Below, piece by piece: positions 51,041-59,654 of a stretch of DNA of 64,000 bases (positions are counted from its first letter, which is position 1; each line of letters opens with the position of its first letter). Location: positions 62,001 through 126,000 of the forward strand of contig JBKECK010000016.1 in assembly GCA_047974625.1 (NCBI GenBank). Direction: 5' to 3'. The position numbers and the translations under genes were made by a program. This stretch comes from CADEDH01 sp047974625. Lineage in GTDB: Bacteria > Actinomycetota > Acidimicrobiia > Acidimicrobiales > SZUA-35. The notes beneath the pieces are model-generated. The model had not been told where the DNA came from. It made no database searches and was given only the letters and a program-made list of their open reading frames with translations.

Positions 51041-52654
51041 TCAGAGCCGGTCAGCCCGGCCGAGCACGGCGAGACGGTGGCGGATCACCTTCCCCGTTGT
51101 GGTCATGGGAAGCGCCTCCACCACATGGATGGCCTTGGGCACCATGAAGTTGGCCAGGTTCTCCGCGGCGAAGGCCCGCAGCTCGTCGGCGTCGACCTTC
51201 CGGCGCTTGGAGCGGGGTACGACGAAGGCGGTGATCCGCTGGCCGTACTCCTCGTCGGGCAGGCCCACTACCGCCGACACCTGGACGTCGGGGTGCTGAT
51301 CGAGCACCTCTTCGACCTGGCTGGGGAACACGTTCTCGCCCCCGGTCACGATCATGTCGTTCTCCCGGCCGCTGACGTGGAGCAGGCCGTGCTCGTCCAT
51401 GAAGCCGAGGTCACCGGTGGCCAGCAGGGTGCCGGAGCGAGCCCGCTCCGAGCCGTCGGTGTAGCCCGAGAACTGCATCGAGTTGGAGATGTAGACCCGG
51501 CCGCGCCGACCGATCGGGACCGGCATCCCCTTGCGGTCCAGGATGGCCAGGGTCACCCCGTTGGGTGGGCGGCCGACGGTGCCGGGGGCCAGGCGCAGTT
51601 CGGAGGGATCCGCGATGGTGCCGATCGCCGCCTCGGTGGACCCGTACAAGTTGTAGAGACGGTCGCCGAACCGGTCCATCCAGTCCAGGGCCAGGCTGCC
51701 GGAGAGGACGTTGCCGCTCGAGATCACGATCCGGGGCGGGATGACGTCGGGGCCGGGGTTCTCGTCGAGCATGCGGCGGAGCATGAGGGGCACCACGGCG
51801 AGGACGCCGATCCGGCGTTCGGTCATCACCTCGAGCGCCTGGTTGGGGTCGAACCGACGCCGCAGGATCAGGGTGGAGCCGGTGGCCAGGGCGATGGTGG
51901 ACTGGCTGAGGCCAAGGGCGTGGAACAGAGGGGGGACCGCGTAGAAGGTGTCGCCGGTCTGGTACGGGATGCGCAGGAACATGCCCATGCCGTCGGAGCC
52001 GGCCGCCTTGTTGGCCCGCCGCGCCCCCTTGGGGGGCCCGGTGGTGCCCGAGGTGAGCAGGACGAGCTCGGAGCGACGCCGGGGCGGGCTGCACATCCGA
52101 CGCTGGCGGGACAGGATGTGGATCGAGTTGGGGGCGTCGCCTTCGGCGGCGAGAACCAGGGGCGCATTGCCGGCGGCCTCGACCACGGCGGCGAACTCGT
52201 CGTCGGTCACCAGGACGCTGATCCGTTCGCGCTCGATCACGTCCCTGAGCCGGCCGGCCGGTAGGGCGGTGGAGAGCAGGACGACGTCGACCCCGGCGCG
52301 CTCCGCGGCCACCTGGGCCAGTACGAAACCCTTGTGGTTGCGGGCCAGGATGCCCACCGAGCCGTCGCCGGCCACGTCACGGAAGTGACCGGCCAGGCTG
52401 GACGCGGCGGCGTCGAGCCTGCGGTAGGTGATCGGACCGTCCTCGTCCTCGATCGCAACCGTGGTCGGGAACCGCATCGCACTGGCCGCCACCAGTGCAC
52501 CGATGCCCGGCCCCCACATGGTCACCCCCATGAGGCGAGCGGTGGTGAGGAACGGGTCGAACGCGCCCATCCGGGCGGCGGCCGCAAGGCCGTCCCGCCC
52601 GAAGAGGTTCGCCAGGGATTCAACGTTCTGGTCGCGTCGGGTCATGGTGTCCAC
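51041..52654 (-). CDS. Acyl-CoA synthetase (AMP-forming)
   Basis: A 537-residue adenylating enzyme that activates a fatty or other carboxylic acid to its CoA thioester. The ATP-binding P-loop is LTSGTTGPPKGARR, A5 is YNLYGSTEAAIG, A7 is ATGDLGFMDEHGLL, A8 is GRENDMIVTGGENVFPSQVE and the A10 lysine is in MTTTGKVIRH. It is the third gene of an operon with the phasin-like and XRE genes (20-bp gap), which links it to storage-lipid metabolism. GTG 52654 or ATG 52645 may be the start. Confidence 0.92.
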   Translation of the reverse strand: MDTMTRRDQNVESLANLFGRDGLAAAARMGAFDPFLTTARLMGVTMWGPGIGALVAASAMRFPTTVAIEDEDGPITYRRLDAAASSLAGHFRDVAGDGSVGILARNHKGFVLAQVAAERAGVDVVLLSTALPAGRLRDVIERERISVLVTDDEFAAVVEAAGNAPLVLAAEGDAPNSIHILSRQRRMCSPPRRRSELVLLTSGTTGPPKGARRANKAAGSDGMGMFLRIPYQTGDTFYAVPPLFHALGLSQSTIALATGSTLILRRRFDPNQALEVMTERRIGVLAVVPLMLRRMLDENPGPDVIPPRIVISSGNVLSGSLALDWMDRFGDRLYNLYGSTEAAIGTIADPSELRLAPGTVGRPPNGVTLAILDRKGMPVPIGRRGRVYISNSMQFSGYTDGSERARSGTLLATGDLGFMDEHGLLHVSGRENDMIVTGGENVFPSQVEEVLDQHPDVQVSAVVGLPDEEYGQRITAFVVPRSKRRKVDADELRAFAAENLANFMVPKAIHVVEALPMTTTGKVIRHRLAVLGRADRL

Positions 52655-52674
52655 TTGCTGTCGCCAACCTTCCG

Positions 52675-53079
52675 TCAGTTGCCCGGATCCGCCACCGGGC
52701 CTGCTTCCGCCTTGTTCCCGACGAAGTTCCGGTAGACGCCGAGAAGAGCGAGTTTCTGTTCTTCGTTCAGGAGAGGATCGGCGTTCACTGCCTCGACGAC
52801 AGTAGGAACGTCGGTCGGCTCCAGCAAACCCGCGTAGGAAAGGAGCGTCTCGGCCCGGACGTTCAGGGCACTGGCCAGCGCCTTGAGCACCCGCACCGAG
52901 GGCTCATGCATACCGCGCTCTAGCTGGCTGACGTAGGGATCCGAAAGTTGGGTGAGCCGGGCGAGCTCTCGCTGGCTCAGCTCCATCATCTTTCGCTGCG
53001 CTCGGATGTACTCCCCCAACTGGGCCAGCCCCGGGAGTTCGGGGCCGACCCCATTGGAGGAGGAGCGCTCAGAGTTCAC
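52675..53079 (-). CDS. XRE-family helix-turn-helix regulator
   Basis: A 134-residue regulator with one HTH_3 domain near the N-terminus: LGEYIRAQRKMMELSQRELA, RLTQLSDPYVSQLERGMHEP, VRVLKALASALNVRAETLL. The C-terminal ~50 residues are unassigned. GTG 53079 overlaps the stop of the phasin-like gene (GTGA). An XRE regulator next to a small Lys-tailed granule/surface protein recalls Rv0474-HbhA of Mycobacterium and MLDSR-MLDS of Rhodococcus lipid droplets. It may regulate its own operon through the palindrome at 53466. Confidence 0.88.
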   Translation of the reverse strand: MNSERSSSNGVGPELPGLAQLGEYIRAQRKMMELSQRELARLTQLSDPYVSQLERGMHEPSVRVLKALASALNVRAETLLSYAGLLEPTDVPTVVEAVNADPLLNEEQKLALLGVYRNFVGNKAEAGPVADPGN

Positions 53080-53372
53080 TTGCTCTTCTTGGCAACCGGC
53101 TTGGGCTCCTCGGCGGGCTTGTCCCACGCGGTGACCATGCGGGTGGCGAACTCGCGGTTGGCGGCGTAGAGCTCGCCGACGAAGCTGAAGTAGGCGTCGA
53201 CCATCTCGGCCGGGGTGGGAAGGTACTCGCCGAAGGGGGCCTCCACGGCCGGGAGGGCGCCGACGATGGTGTCGGCGATGCGCTCGTTATAGGAGATCAC
53301 CTGCTCCTGGGCAGTCTTGATCTGCTCGATCGAGCGGGTCTGGGCTTCACGGATGGTGTCGAGCATGGTCAC
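53076..53372 (-). CDS. Small phasin-like (HbhA/MLDS-like) protein
   Basis: A 98-residue protein made of amphipathic helices (TIREAQTRSIEQIKTAQEQV; AEMVDAYFSFVGELYAANRE; FATRMVTAWDKPAEE) with a Lys-rich end (PKPVAKKSK). This pattern fits phasins and actinobacterial lipid-droplet proteins such as Rhodococcus MLDS and mycobacterial HbhA, though here the tail is short. GTG 53372 has GGAGG ten bases before it; ATG 53366 is also possible. It is first in an operon with the XRE regulator (4-bp overlap) and the acyl-CoA synthetase. Confidence 0.75.
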   Translation of the reverse strand: MTMLDTIREAQTRSIEQIKTAQEQVISYNERIADTIVGALPAVEAPFGEYLPTPAEMVDAYFSFVGELYAANREFATRMVTAWDKPAEEPKPVAKKSK

Positions 53373-53465
53373 GGGAACCTGTCCTCCTTGGTGTGAGCCA
53401 GATCTTGACCCACATGGGTGTCTGCTGCGTATAGTACGCACGCCCTTTGGTGATCGCAAGCATTT

Positions 53466-53481
53466 GCTAAGAAAACTTAGC
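53466..53481 (-). promoter_or_regulatory. Palindrome upstream of the phasin-XRE-synthetase operon
   Basis: GCTAAG-AAAA-CTTAGC is a perfect 6-bp inverted repeat about 95 bp upstream of the phasin-like start, in locally AT-rich DNA. A TTTGCTA (53463-53469) is also mirrored by TAGCAAA (53500-53506). The XRE protein is the obvious candidate to bind it. Confidence 0.5.
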
Positions 53482-53576
53482 GTGACCCTTGTCATCACCT
53501 AGCAAACTACCCTGGGCGAATCTGCCCGAACGGGCCGCGGGGCCACCGCCGGGCCGCCCGGCCGGAGACGCGACAA

Positions 53577-53617
53577 GGCCCTGTCCGGCCACCCCTGCGG
53601 GGCGGACGGACAGGGCC
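53577..53617 (-). terminator. Terminator after glnK
   Basis: GGCCCTGTCCG (53577-53587) pairs perfectly with CGGACAGGGCC (53607-53617), 46 bp beyond the glnK stop, closing the amt-glnK operon. Confidence 0.7.
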
Positions 53618-53663
53618 GGGTTCAGCCGTCAACCGATCACGGCCGGCTCAGCGGACGGAGGGG

Positions 53664-54002
53664 TCAGACGGCGTCGGCACCGATCTCACCGGTCCGGATC
53701 CGGACCAGGTCGCTGACGGGGATCACCCAGATCTTGCCGTCGCCGATGCGGCCGGTCTGAGCCGCGGCGCAGATCGAATCCACTGTCGGGGTGACGATGT
53801 CGTCGTCAACGACCACTTCCAGCTTGATCTTGGGAATGAAGTCCACCTTGTACTCGGCGCCCCGGTAGGTCTCGGTGTGACCGCCCTGGCGGCCGAACCC
53901 CCGGACCTCGGTGACCGTCATGCCCGACACCCCAGCCTCACGGAGGGCGTCCTTCACGGCGTCGAGCATGTGGGGCTTGATGACTGCGGTAATGAGTTGC
54001 AT
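53664..54002 (-). CDS. glnK: Nitrogen regulatory protein PII
   Basis: A 112-residue PII protein, the usual length. The T-loop GGHTETYRGAEYKVDF contains Tyr51, the residue modified (adenylylated in actinobacteria) under nitrogen limitation. The B- and C-loops, TGRIGDGKIWVIPV and IRTGEIGADAV, bind ATP/ADP and 2-oxoglutarate. It senses nitrogen and energy status and plugs the ammonium transporter. It lies 50 bp downstream of amt in the same operon, the standard amtB-glnK arrangement. Confidence 0.96.
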   Translation of the reverse strand: MQLITAVIKPHMLDAVKDALREAGVSGMTVTEVRGFGRQGGHTETYRGAEYKVDFIPKIKLEVVVDDDIVTPTVDSICAAAQTGRIGDGKIWVIPVSDLVRIRTGEIGADAV

Positions 54003-54052
54003 CGAAATCGTCTTTCTCGTTGTGCTCAGTCTGGCTCGGTGTGTGGTCCCAC

Positions 54053-55435
54053 TCAGACCGACAGCGAGGCCGAGGGCGACATGATCTCGGGACCGTAGCC
54101 CGGACTACCGTGCTCCTGGACGTCCAGGCCGGCCATCTCCTCCTCGGGGGTGACCCGGAGGCCGATGGTGTGCTTGATGGCAAGGAACATCAGGCCGGTG
54201 GTGCCGAGCACGAACACGGCGTGAGCCAGGATGAAGATGACCTGGGTGACCAGTTGGTCGACCCCGCCCCCATAGAGGAGGCCGGCGTTCTCACGGCCCA
54301 GGAAGGCGTCGTCGTAGGTCGCGAACAGGGCGACGGAGAACGTGCCCCACGTGCCACACACGCCGTGGACCGAGATGGCACCCACCGGGTCGTCGATGCC
54401 CATCCGGTCGAAGAACTTGACCGCCAGGACCACCAGGACCCCACCGATGGCGCCGATGAGCAGGGCCATGGCCGAGGTCACCGCCCCGACGGGGGCAGTG
54501 ATCGACACCAGACCGGCGAGGAGGCCGTTGGCCGCCATCGACACGTCCGGCTTACCGTCGAGCAGCCACACCATGATCATGGCGACGACCGCGCCGGCGC
54601 AGCCGGCCAGGAGGGTCTTGGCCCCGATCTGCATGACGAACTCGTCGGCCGCCAGCTCGGACCCGGGGTTGAAGCCGAACCAGCCGATGAACAGGATCAT
54701 GGCCCCGAGCACGACGAACGGGATGCTGTGACCGGGGATGGCCTGCAGCTTCTTCTCCTTGGAGTACTTGCCGATGCGGGGTCCGAGGATCATGGCCCCC
54801 ATGAGGGCGGCCCAGCCGCCGGTGGCGTGCACGATCGTCGAACCGGCGAAATCGGAGAACGGGGTTTCGAGCTGAGACAACCAGCCGCCACCCCAGGTCC
54901 AACGCAGAACCACCGGGTAGATCAGTGCGGTGATGATGAACGAGTAGACGAAGTACGAGACGAACTTGGTCCGCTCCGCCATCGCCCCAGACACGATCGT
55001 CGCCGCGGTGGCCGCGAAGGCCGCCTGGAAGAAGAACGTCGTGGCCGTGCTCAGGCCTCCGTCGGCCGGGATCGGATCATCGAAGCCCGACAGGAAGAAG
55101 CCCCCCCAGCCGAACCAGCCACCCAGTGCTTCTCCTCCGGTGAACGCAATGCCGAACCCGATCAGCGCGAACGCCAGGACCCCGGCCGACATGTCCATCA
55201 GGTTCTTCATCATGATGTTGGACACGTTCTTGGCTCGAGTCAGCCCTGCCTCGACCAGGGCGAACCCGGCCTGCATGAAAAACACGAGGACGCCAGCGAT
55301 GAACACCCAGAGGTTGTCCAGGATGACCTGGGAGGCCACACCTTCGGGCACGTCGGTCTGCGCTGATGCAGGACTGGCCATCAGCAGCATCGCTGCCCCG
55401 GCGAGCCCGCCGGCCATCAACAACTTCCTTTTCAT
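54053..55435 (-). CDS. amt: Ammonium transporter
   Basis: A 460-residue Amt channel. A cleavable signal-like N-terminus (MLLMASPASAQ) precedes ~11 helices. The twin pore histidines lie in STIVHATGGWAAL and ISVHGVCGTWGTF, and RTKFVSYFVYSFIITALIYP and GWFGFNPGSEL are typical. The cytoplasmic C-terminus (LRVTPEEEMAGLDVQEHG) is the PII-interacting tail. ATG 55435 follows AAGGAG; a longer open frame upstream crosses the GlnR-like array. It imports ammonium and is paired with glnK. Confidence 0.95.
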   Translation of the reverse strand: MKRKLLMAGGLAGAAMLLMASPASAQTDVPEGVASQVILDNLWVFIAGVLVFFMQAGFALVEAGLTRAKNVSNIMMKNLMDMSAGVLAFALIGFGIAFTGGEALGGWFGWGGFFLSGFDDPIPADGGLSTATTFFFQAAFAATAATIVSGAMAERTKFVSYFVYSFIITALIYPVVLRWTWGGGWLSQLETPFSDFAGSTIVHATGGWAALMGAMILGPRIGKYSKEKKLQAIPGHSIPFVVLGAMILFIGWFGFNPGSELAADEFVMQIGAKTLLAGCAGAVVAMIMVWLLDGKPDVSMAANGLLAGLVSITAPVGAVTSAMALLIGAIGGVLVVLAVKFFDRMGIDDPVGAISVHGVCGTWGTFSVALFATYDDAFLGRENAGLLYGGGVDQLVTQVIFILAHAVFVLGTTGLMFLAIKHTIGLRVTPEEEMAGLDVQEHGSPGYGPEIMSPSASLSV

Positions 55436-55491
55436 CTCCTCAACTCCTTCTCGGATACAGGCGCAACCTACGAAGGTTCGATTTCCTAACT

Positions 55492-55529
55492 GTTTGGCGT
55501 GCGTTACGTCATCTCGACACATTTCTGAC
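55492..55529 (-). promoter_or_regulatory. GlnR-like pentamer array upstream of amt-glnK
   Basis: Minus-strand pentamers GTCAG (55525-55529), GTCGA (55514-55518), GTAAC (55503-55507) and CAAAC (55492-55496) are all 11 bp apart. GTAAC-N6-CAAAC fits a GTnAC-N6-GaAAC half well; the outer pair is weaker. It lies 57-94 bp before the amt start, a normal place for GlnR activation. Confidence 0.5.
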
Positions 55530-55909
55530 CAGAATCTGACGAGGATGACGATTGCCAGACGGGAGGACGGTCGGGCTGCGGCGCTTTATGGGGCGGCACA
55601 ACTGCCCACCAACCAACCCTGACCGGAGCCGATCGAGGATCTAGAGTCGGGATGAGTCGGACCGGACCCCTTCGCAGGGGCCGCCGACCATTCCCGCCGC
55701 ATGTTCACCCGACGTTTCCCGCCGTCGTCGCTCGCGCCCGCCTGGCCGGCGCGCAGCGACCGTTTTCTCCGCGTCCCGGCCGTAGGCCGACCGCGGACCT
55801 CCCCCTTCGCGCCCGTCGACAGCCCCGTGCCGGCGGCGCCGGCCCGGAACAACCGGGGTGCGGACGATGGTCGCGCCCGCCGCCAGCCGGTCACGGGCGG
55901 GACAGGACG

Positions 55910-57229
55910 ATGACCACGCCAATCCTGGCCGTGGCCTTGGTGCTGTCGGTTGGCGTGTGGCTGCTGGGCTTCGCCGCCATCAACGCCGGGGGCACCCTGG
56001 GCCGGGGGGCGATCAACCTGGCCGTCCGGATCAGGCCGACGGCGACCGCCGAGGCCGCGGCCGCCGACCGCATCGCCACAGTCGACAGGCTGGCCGCCGA
56101 CGGTCACCGGCTGGCCGCGGTCTGGGCCGGGGCGGCGGGGGCCTGGTCGCTCGTGTGGGCCGCCGACGAGCCGGACGATAGAAGTCGGGTCACCCGGCCC
56201 CGCGGCGGGGTGGGGATCCTGGCCGCCGCGGTTGTCGCCGCCGTGCTGCTGGGGGCCGTCATCGCCCTGTGGAAGATCGGGCGGTGGGTGGCCGCCGGAC
56301 TGGCCTGGCCCCTTCTCGTCCCGGCCGCCATGGCCGCCGGACTGGCGTGGATGGTGCGCAACGACCACCGCCGCGCCACCGCCGACCGGACCGAAACCGG
56401 TTCCGCCGGGGCCGGCCCGGACGATGCCGCGGTGTCGTCCGACCCCGCGGCAACATCGGGACCTGCGGCGGCACCTGACCCGGCTGCCTTGGCGGCCGAC
56501 ACAGTCGGACCCCCCGAGCCCGCGGCAACATCCGCACCTGCGGCGGCACGTGACGAGGCTGCCACCGGGAGCTCACCGGCCGCCGAGGCGGCCGACGTGG
56601 CCGGATCGCCCGATATAGCGGCCCCGTCAGGTGCCGCCGAGAACGACGTCGACGCCGTAACCGGTGGCGACGATCGAGACGTCGAGGACGGGGGTGCCGG
56701 AGCTGCCGCCCCCGTCCTCGGTGTCGCATCCGAACCGGCCGACGACGTCGGGGCCGCCGGCCGGCCCGACGGGCCCTCCGGTCACGAGTCGGCGCCAGAC
56801 GCGGAGGCCGCCGCGACCGTGATCGACGTCCGGTCGAAACGGGGTGGCGAGATGGACACCGAACTGACGGTGCGGTTTCGCCTGCCGTCGGGTTCGGCCG
56901 AGTTCCTGCGCCGGGGCCCGATCGACCTGATGCTGCTGAACTGGACGGGGCGGGCCGCCGACATCGTCGTGGGGCCGCTGAACCCCGATGCCCCCGCCGG
57001 GTCCTCCGGTCGGGGACCCGGCGACGACCCGGCCAGCGGACACCGGCAGCAGGCCCACGGCGACGGTCACGGCCTGATCCCCTCGACGATCGGACCCGGG
57101 GAGCGCCGGGCCATGGCCACCACCGAGATCGGGGCGGTACAGATCACCAACCTGGGTCCGGAACCCCTGGCGCTGACCGTGACCCTCGTCCGGGCCGACA
57201 CCCCGGGGGCCACCGCCCTCGCCTCGTGA
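55910..57229 (+). CDS. Hypothetical membrane protein
   Basis: A 439-residue protein I do not recognise. It starts with a hydrophobic helix (ILAVALVLSVGVWLLGFAAI), has further helices around residues 70-85, 100-120 and 125-145, then ~150 residues of Ala/Pro/Asp-rich disorder with PAATSxPAAAxD repeats. The C-terminal ~120 residues form a beta-rich domain (IDVRSKRGGEMDTELTVRF; EIGAVQITNLGPEPLALTVT). The start is uncertain: AGGA lies very near ATG 55910, and the frame is open to 55652. It sits between the two ammonium transporters on the opposite strand and converges on the second. Confidence 0.6.
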   Translation: MTTPILAVALVLSVGVWLLGFAAINAGGTLGRGAINLAVRIRPTATAEAAAADRIATVDRLAADGHRLAAVWAGAAGAWSLVWAADEPDDRSRVTRPRGGVGILAAAVVAAVLLGAVIALWKIGRWVAAGLAWPLLVPAAMAAGLAWMVRNDHRRATADRTETGSAGAGPDDAAVSSDPAATSGPAAAPDPAALAADTVGPPEPAATSAPAAARDEAATGSSPAAEAADVAGSPDIAAPSGAAENDVDAVTGGDDRDVEDGGAGAAAPVLGVASEPADDVGAAGRPDGPSGHESAPDAEAAATVIDVRSKRGGEMDTELTVRFRLPSGSAEFLRRGPIDLMLLNWTGRAADIVVGPLNPDAPAGSSGRGPGDDPASGHRQQAHGDGHGLIPSTIGPGERRAMATTEIGAVQITNLGPEPLALTVTLVRADTPGATALAS

Positions 57230-57278
57230 GGGCGGTGGCCTCCGGGTGCCGCCCGGCCCAGCTCACCGGTGGGCCGGA

Positions 57279-58493
57279 TCAGGTGTTGTAGGCGGTCTCG
57301 GCGTGCTGGGTTGAATCGAGGCCTCGTCGCTCGTCCTCGGCGCTGACCCGGAGCCCGATGACCAGGTCGAGCAGCTTGGCCAGGGCATAGGTGACAGCGA
57401 ACGAGTAGGCCATCACCACCAGGTTGGCCAGGATCTGTTCGAGGAGGAGGCCCGCTCCCCCACCCTCGATGATGCCGGCCTCGAACTCCCCACCGAGGGT
57501 GGCGGGGCTGGCGAACAGGCCGATGAGGACGCCGCCGGTGAGACCGCCGACGAAGTGGACCCCGACCACGTCGAGGGCGTCGTCGAAGCCGTAGCGGAAC
57601 TTGAGGCGGATGGCGAGGGCGCAGATGGCGCCGGCGGCGACCCCGATGCCCAGGGCACCGGCCAGGCCGACGAACCCGGCGGCCGGGGTGATCCCGACCA
57701 GGCCGGCGACGATGCCCGACGCCCCACCCAACGACGTGGGGTGGCCGTCGATGAGCCGCTCCACCAACAACCAGGCGAGCATGGCGGCGGCCGCGGCGAG
57801 GAACGTGTTGGCGAAGGCCTGCACGGCCACCCCGTCGGCCGCGAACGCGGAGCCGGCGTTGAACCCGAACCAGCCGAACCACAGGATCCCGGCCCCGAGC
57901 ATGGTGAAGGGCAGGTTGTGGGGCATCATCGGTTCGCTCTGCCACCCCTCCCGCTTGCCGAGCACCAGCACCATGGCCAGTGACGCCGCCCCAGCGGCCA
58001 CGTGGACGACGGTGCCGCCGGCGAAATCCAGGCTGCCCCGGGCGTTGAGCCAACCGATCTCGGGCCGGAACACCCAGGCCCAGGCAGGGACGAAGACGAG
58101 CAGCAGCCAGGCGGGCACGAACACCAACCAGGCCGAGAACTTCATGCGGTCGGCCACCGCCCCGGAGATCAACGCCGGAGTGATCGAGGCGAAGGTGAGG
58201 GCGAAGAAGGCGTCGCGCAGGGTGGCTCCGCCGTCCTCGCCGGTGATCGAGATCCCGGAGAAGAACAGATGGTCGAACGACCCGATGAACCCGTTGGTGC
58301 CGGTGGACGACAGGGTGTACCCGGCGACGTACCAGACGATGGGCACGATGCCGAGGCAGACCATGTTCATCATCAGCATGTTGAGCATGTTCTTCGAGCG
58401 GGACATGCCGCCATAGAACAGGGCGAGGCCGGGGACCATGAACACCACGAGGGCGGCCGAGGTCATGATCCACGTGGTGTTACCAGAGTCCAC
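57279..58493 (-). CDS. amt: Second ammonium transporter
   Basis: A 404-residue Amt protein with 11 helices and no cleavable signal, opening with NTTWIMTSAALVVFMVPGLA and FYGGMSRSKNMLNMLMM. The pore histidines are in TVVHVAAGAASL and VVGVHFVGGLTGG, and the C-terminal tail is LRVSAEDERRGLDSTQHAE. GTG 58493 is favoured because GGAAGGA lies six bases upstream; a TTG at 58520 is possible. It differs markedly from the amt-glnK copy and has no glnK of its own. No GlnR-like array is obvious upstream; an inverted repeat TCACG-N7-CGTGA lies at 58555-58571. Confidence 0.94.
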   Translation of the reverse strand: MDSGNTTWIMTSAALVVFMVPGLALFYGGMSRSKNMLNMLMMNMVCLGIVPIVWYVAGYTLSSTGTNGFIGSFDHLFFSGISITGEDGGATLRDAFFALTFASITPALISGAVADRMKFSAWLVFVPAWLLLVFVPAWAWVFRPEIGWLNARGSLDFAGGTVVHVAAGAASLAMVLVLGKREGWQSEPMMPHNLPFTMLGAGILWFGWFGFNAGSAFAADGVAVQAFANTFLAAAAAMLAWLLVERLIDGHPTSLGGASGIVAGLVGITPAAGFVGLAGALGIGVAAGAICALAIRLKFRYGFDDALDVVGVHFVGGLTGGVLIGLFASPATLGGEFEAGIIEGGGAGLLLEQILANLVVMAYSFAVTYALAKLLDLVIGLRVSAEDERRGLDSTQHAETAYNT

Positions 58494-58627
58494 CGAGGGT
58501 CCTTCCGGGTCGTGCCGCAAGATTTGGGACAGTTGCGGCCAGGCGTCGTCAGCTTCACGTTCGAACCGTGATTCGGCAACGGGTGGGGTCGCCGCACCTC
58601 CCCGCGGAGGTGGTCCCAGGGACGCGA

Positions 58628-58660
58628 AAGCCGGCTCCCACCAGGGGCGGGAGCCGGCTT
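58628..58660 (-). terminator. Terminator after the PRC-barrel gene
   Basis: AAGCCGGCTCCC (58628-58639) pairs perfectly with GGGAGCCGGCTT (58649-58660), about 115 bp after the PRC-barrel gene stop; on the minus strand the stem ends in TTT. Confidence 0.7.
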
Positions 58661-58775
58661 GGCAACAACAGTGAACTGAATCTGACGCTAATCTGTCGGA
58701 TCTCCCCGTTTCCGGGACCCGGACGGCCGGCTGAGCCTCCGGCGGGGGCCAGATGACGGTCAGCGCACCTTCTGG

Positions 58776-59087
58776 TCAGTTCAAGTTGAAGTGGGCGGCT
58801 AGGGCGGCCCGCTGCTGCTGGCCCATGGCGTGGTTCTTGGCCGCCTTGGGCGCCGAATCGATCAGCGCCTTGCCGTAGGGGACGGCGATCTGGCCGCCGT
58901 TCACGCTCAGGCCACGGGCGGGTACGTAGCGCTCCCCCTTCAACAGCCCCGTCTTCACCACCAGCCAGGTGGGGCGGTCGCTGTCGCCCTCGAACACCAC
59001 GTCACGAATCTTGCCCACCGGTTGCCCGTTCTCGTCGTTGAGGGTGGCACCGGTGTAGGTGGGTCGAGCCCCCGAATCACTACTCAT
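58776..59087 (-). CDS. PRC-barrel domain protein
   Basis: A 103-residue soluble protein with a PRC-barrel core: GATLNDENGQPVGKIRDVVF, RPTWLVVKTGLLKGERYVPA and GGQIAVPYGKALIDSAPK. PRC barrels occur in photosynthetic reaction centre subunits and in RimM, and in small stress-related proteins like this one. The C-terminal HAMGQQQRAALAAHFNLN is a short helix. ATG 59087 has GGAGA seven bases upstream. Its specific role is unknown. Confidence 0.8.
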   Translation of the reverse strand: MSSDSGARPTYTGATLNDENGQPVGKIRDVVFEGDSDRPTWLVVKTGLLKGERYVPARGLSVNGGQIAVPYGKALIDSAPKAAKNHAMGQQQRAALAAHFNLN

Positions 59088-59454
59088 ACACCCATCTCCA
59101 TTCGAAATACGCCGTGCGGCTCGGTGCACTACGACGAACCACCACGGATCAACACGTCATCGTTTTGTAATCCTGAACGGGGGACGCGGCAGGGTCAACA
59201 GGCGCCGCACCCCCCGACGTGACCTCCGTCCCCTGACCTGGGGATGGAGCCGATCGGGGTGACCACGAACACACACGGACGACTCAGGTGGCTGCCGCGC
59301 CGGGGTGCCGGGGCCGACGACGCCCGACCCGGGAGGTCGGACACGCCTCGGCGACGGCCTTGCGGCCGTCGGGGCGATCCGAGGTACCGGGGGTCCAACG
59401 CAACCCCCCCGGAAGGCGGCGCCTCCACCCGGGTTGTCCCGCGGTCGGCGCCCG
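59088..59454. other. Intergenic region before tRNA-Arg
   Basis: About 370 bp with no supported gene. It contains the probable promoter of the PRC-barrel gene and a hairpin (59352-59371) that may terminate the tRNA-Arg transcript. I see nothing else in it. Confidence 0.6.
59352..59371 (-). terminator. Hairpin downstream of tRNA-Arg
   Basis: CGACGGCC (59352-59359) and GGCCGTCG (59364-59371) form a perfect 8-bp stem with a TTGC loop, about 84 bp past the tRNA-Arg 3' end on the minus strand. Confidence 0.55.
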
Positions 59455-59528
59455 CGCCCCTGACAGGATTCGAACCTGCGGCCGTGTCATTAGAAGTGAC
59501 GTGCTCTATCCAGCTGAGCTACAGGGGC
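59455..59528 (-). tRNA. tRNA-Arg (anticodon TCT)
   Basis: Minus-strand cloverleaf: acceptor GCCCCTG/CAGGGGC with G discriminator, D arm GCTCAGCTGGATAGAGC, anticodon loop ACTTCTAAT with TCT, T arm AGGTTCGAATCCT. 74 nt, no encoded CCA. Confidence 0.95.
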
Positions 59529-59654
59529 GAGACGAGTCTACCCACCGGTACCGGGTCGCCGATCGATCGGGCGGGCGCTAGCCTTGGCCCGCCAGCGGGC
59601 GGGGATTTCCCACGCCGCCGGGGCTGGGAAGCGCTACGCTCCACCCAGCATCAC

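Noticed and set aside
58555..58571. Inverted repeat TCACG-N7-CGTGA containing TTCGAA as a LexA box
   Set aside because: Actinobacterial SOS boxes read TCGAAC-N4-GTTCGA; the spacing and order here do not fit. Its meaning upstream of the second amt is unclear.
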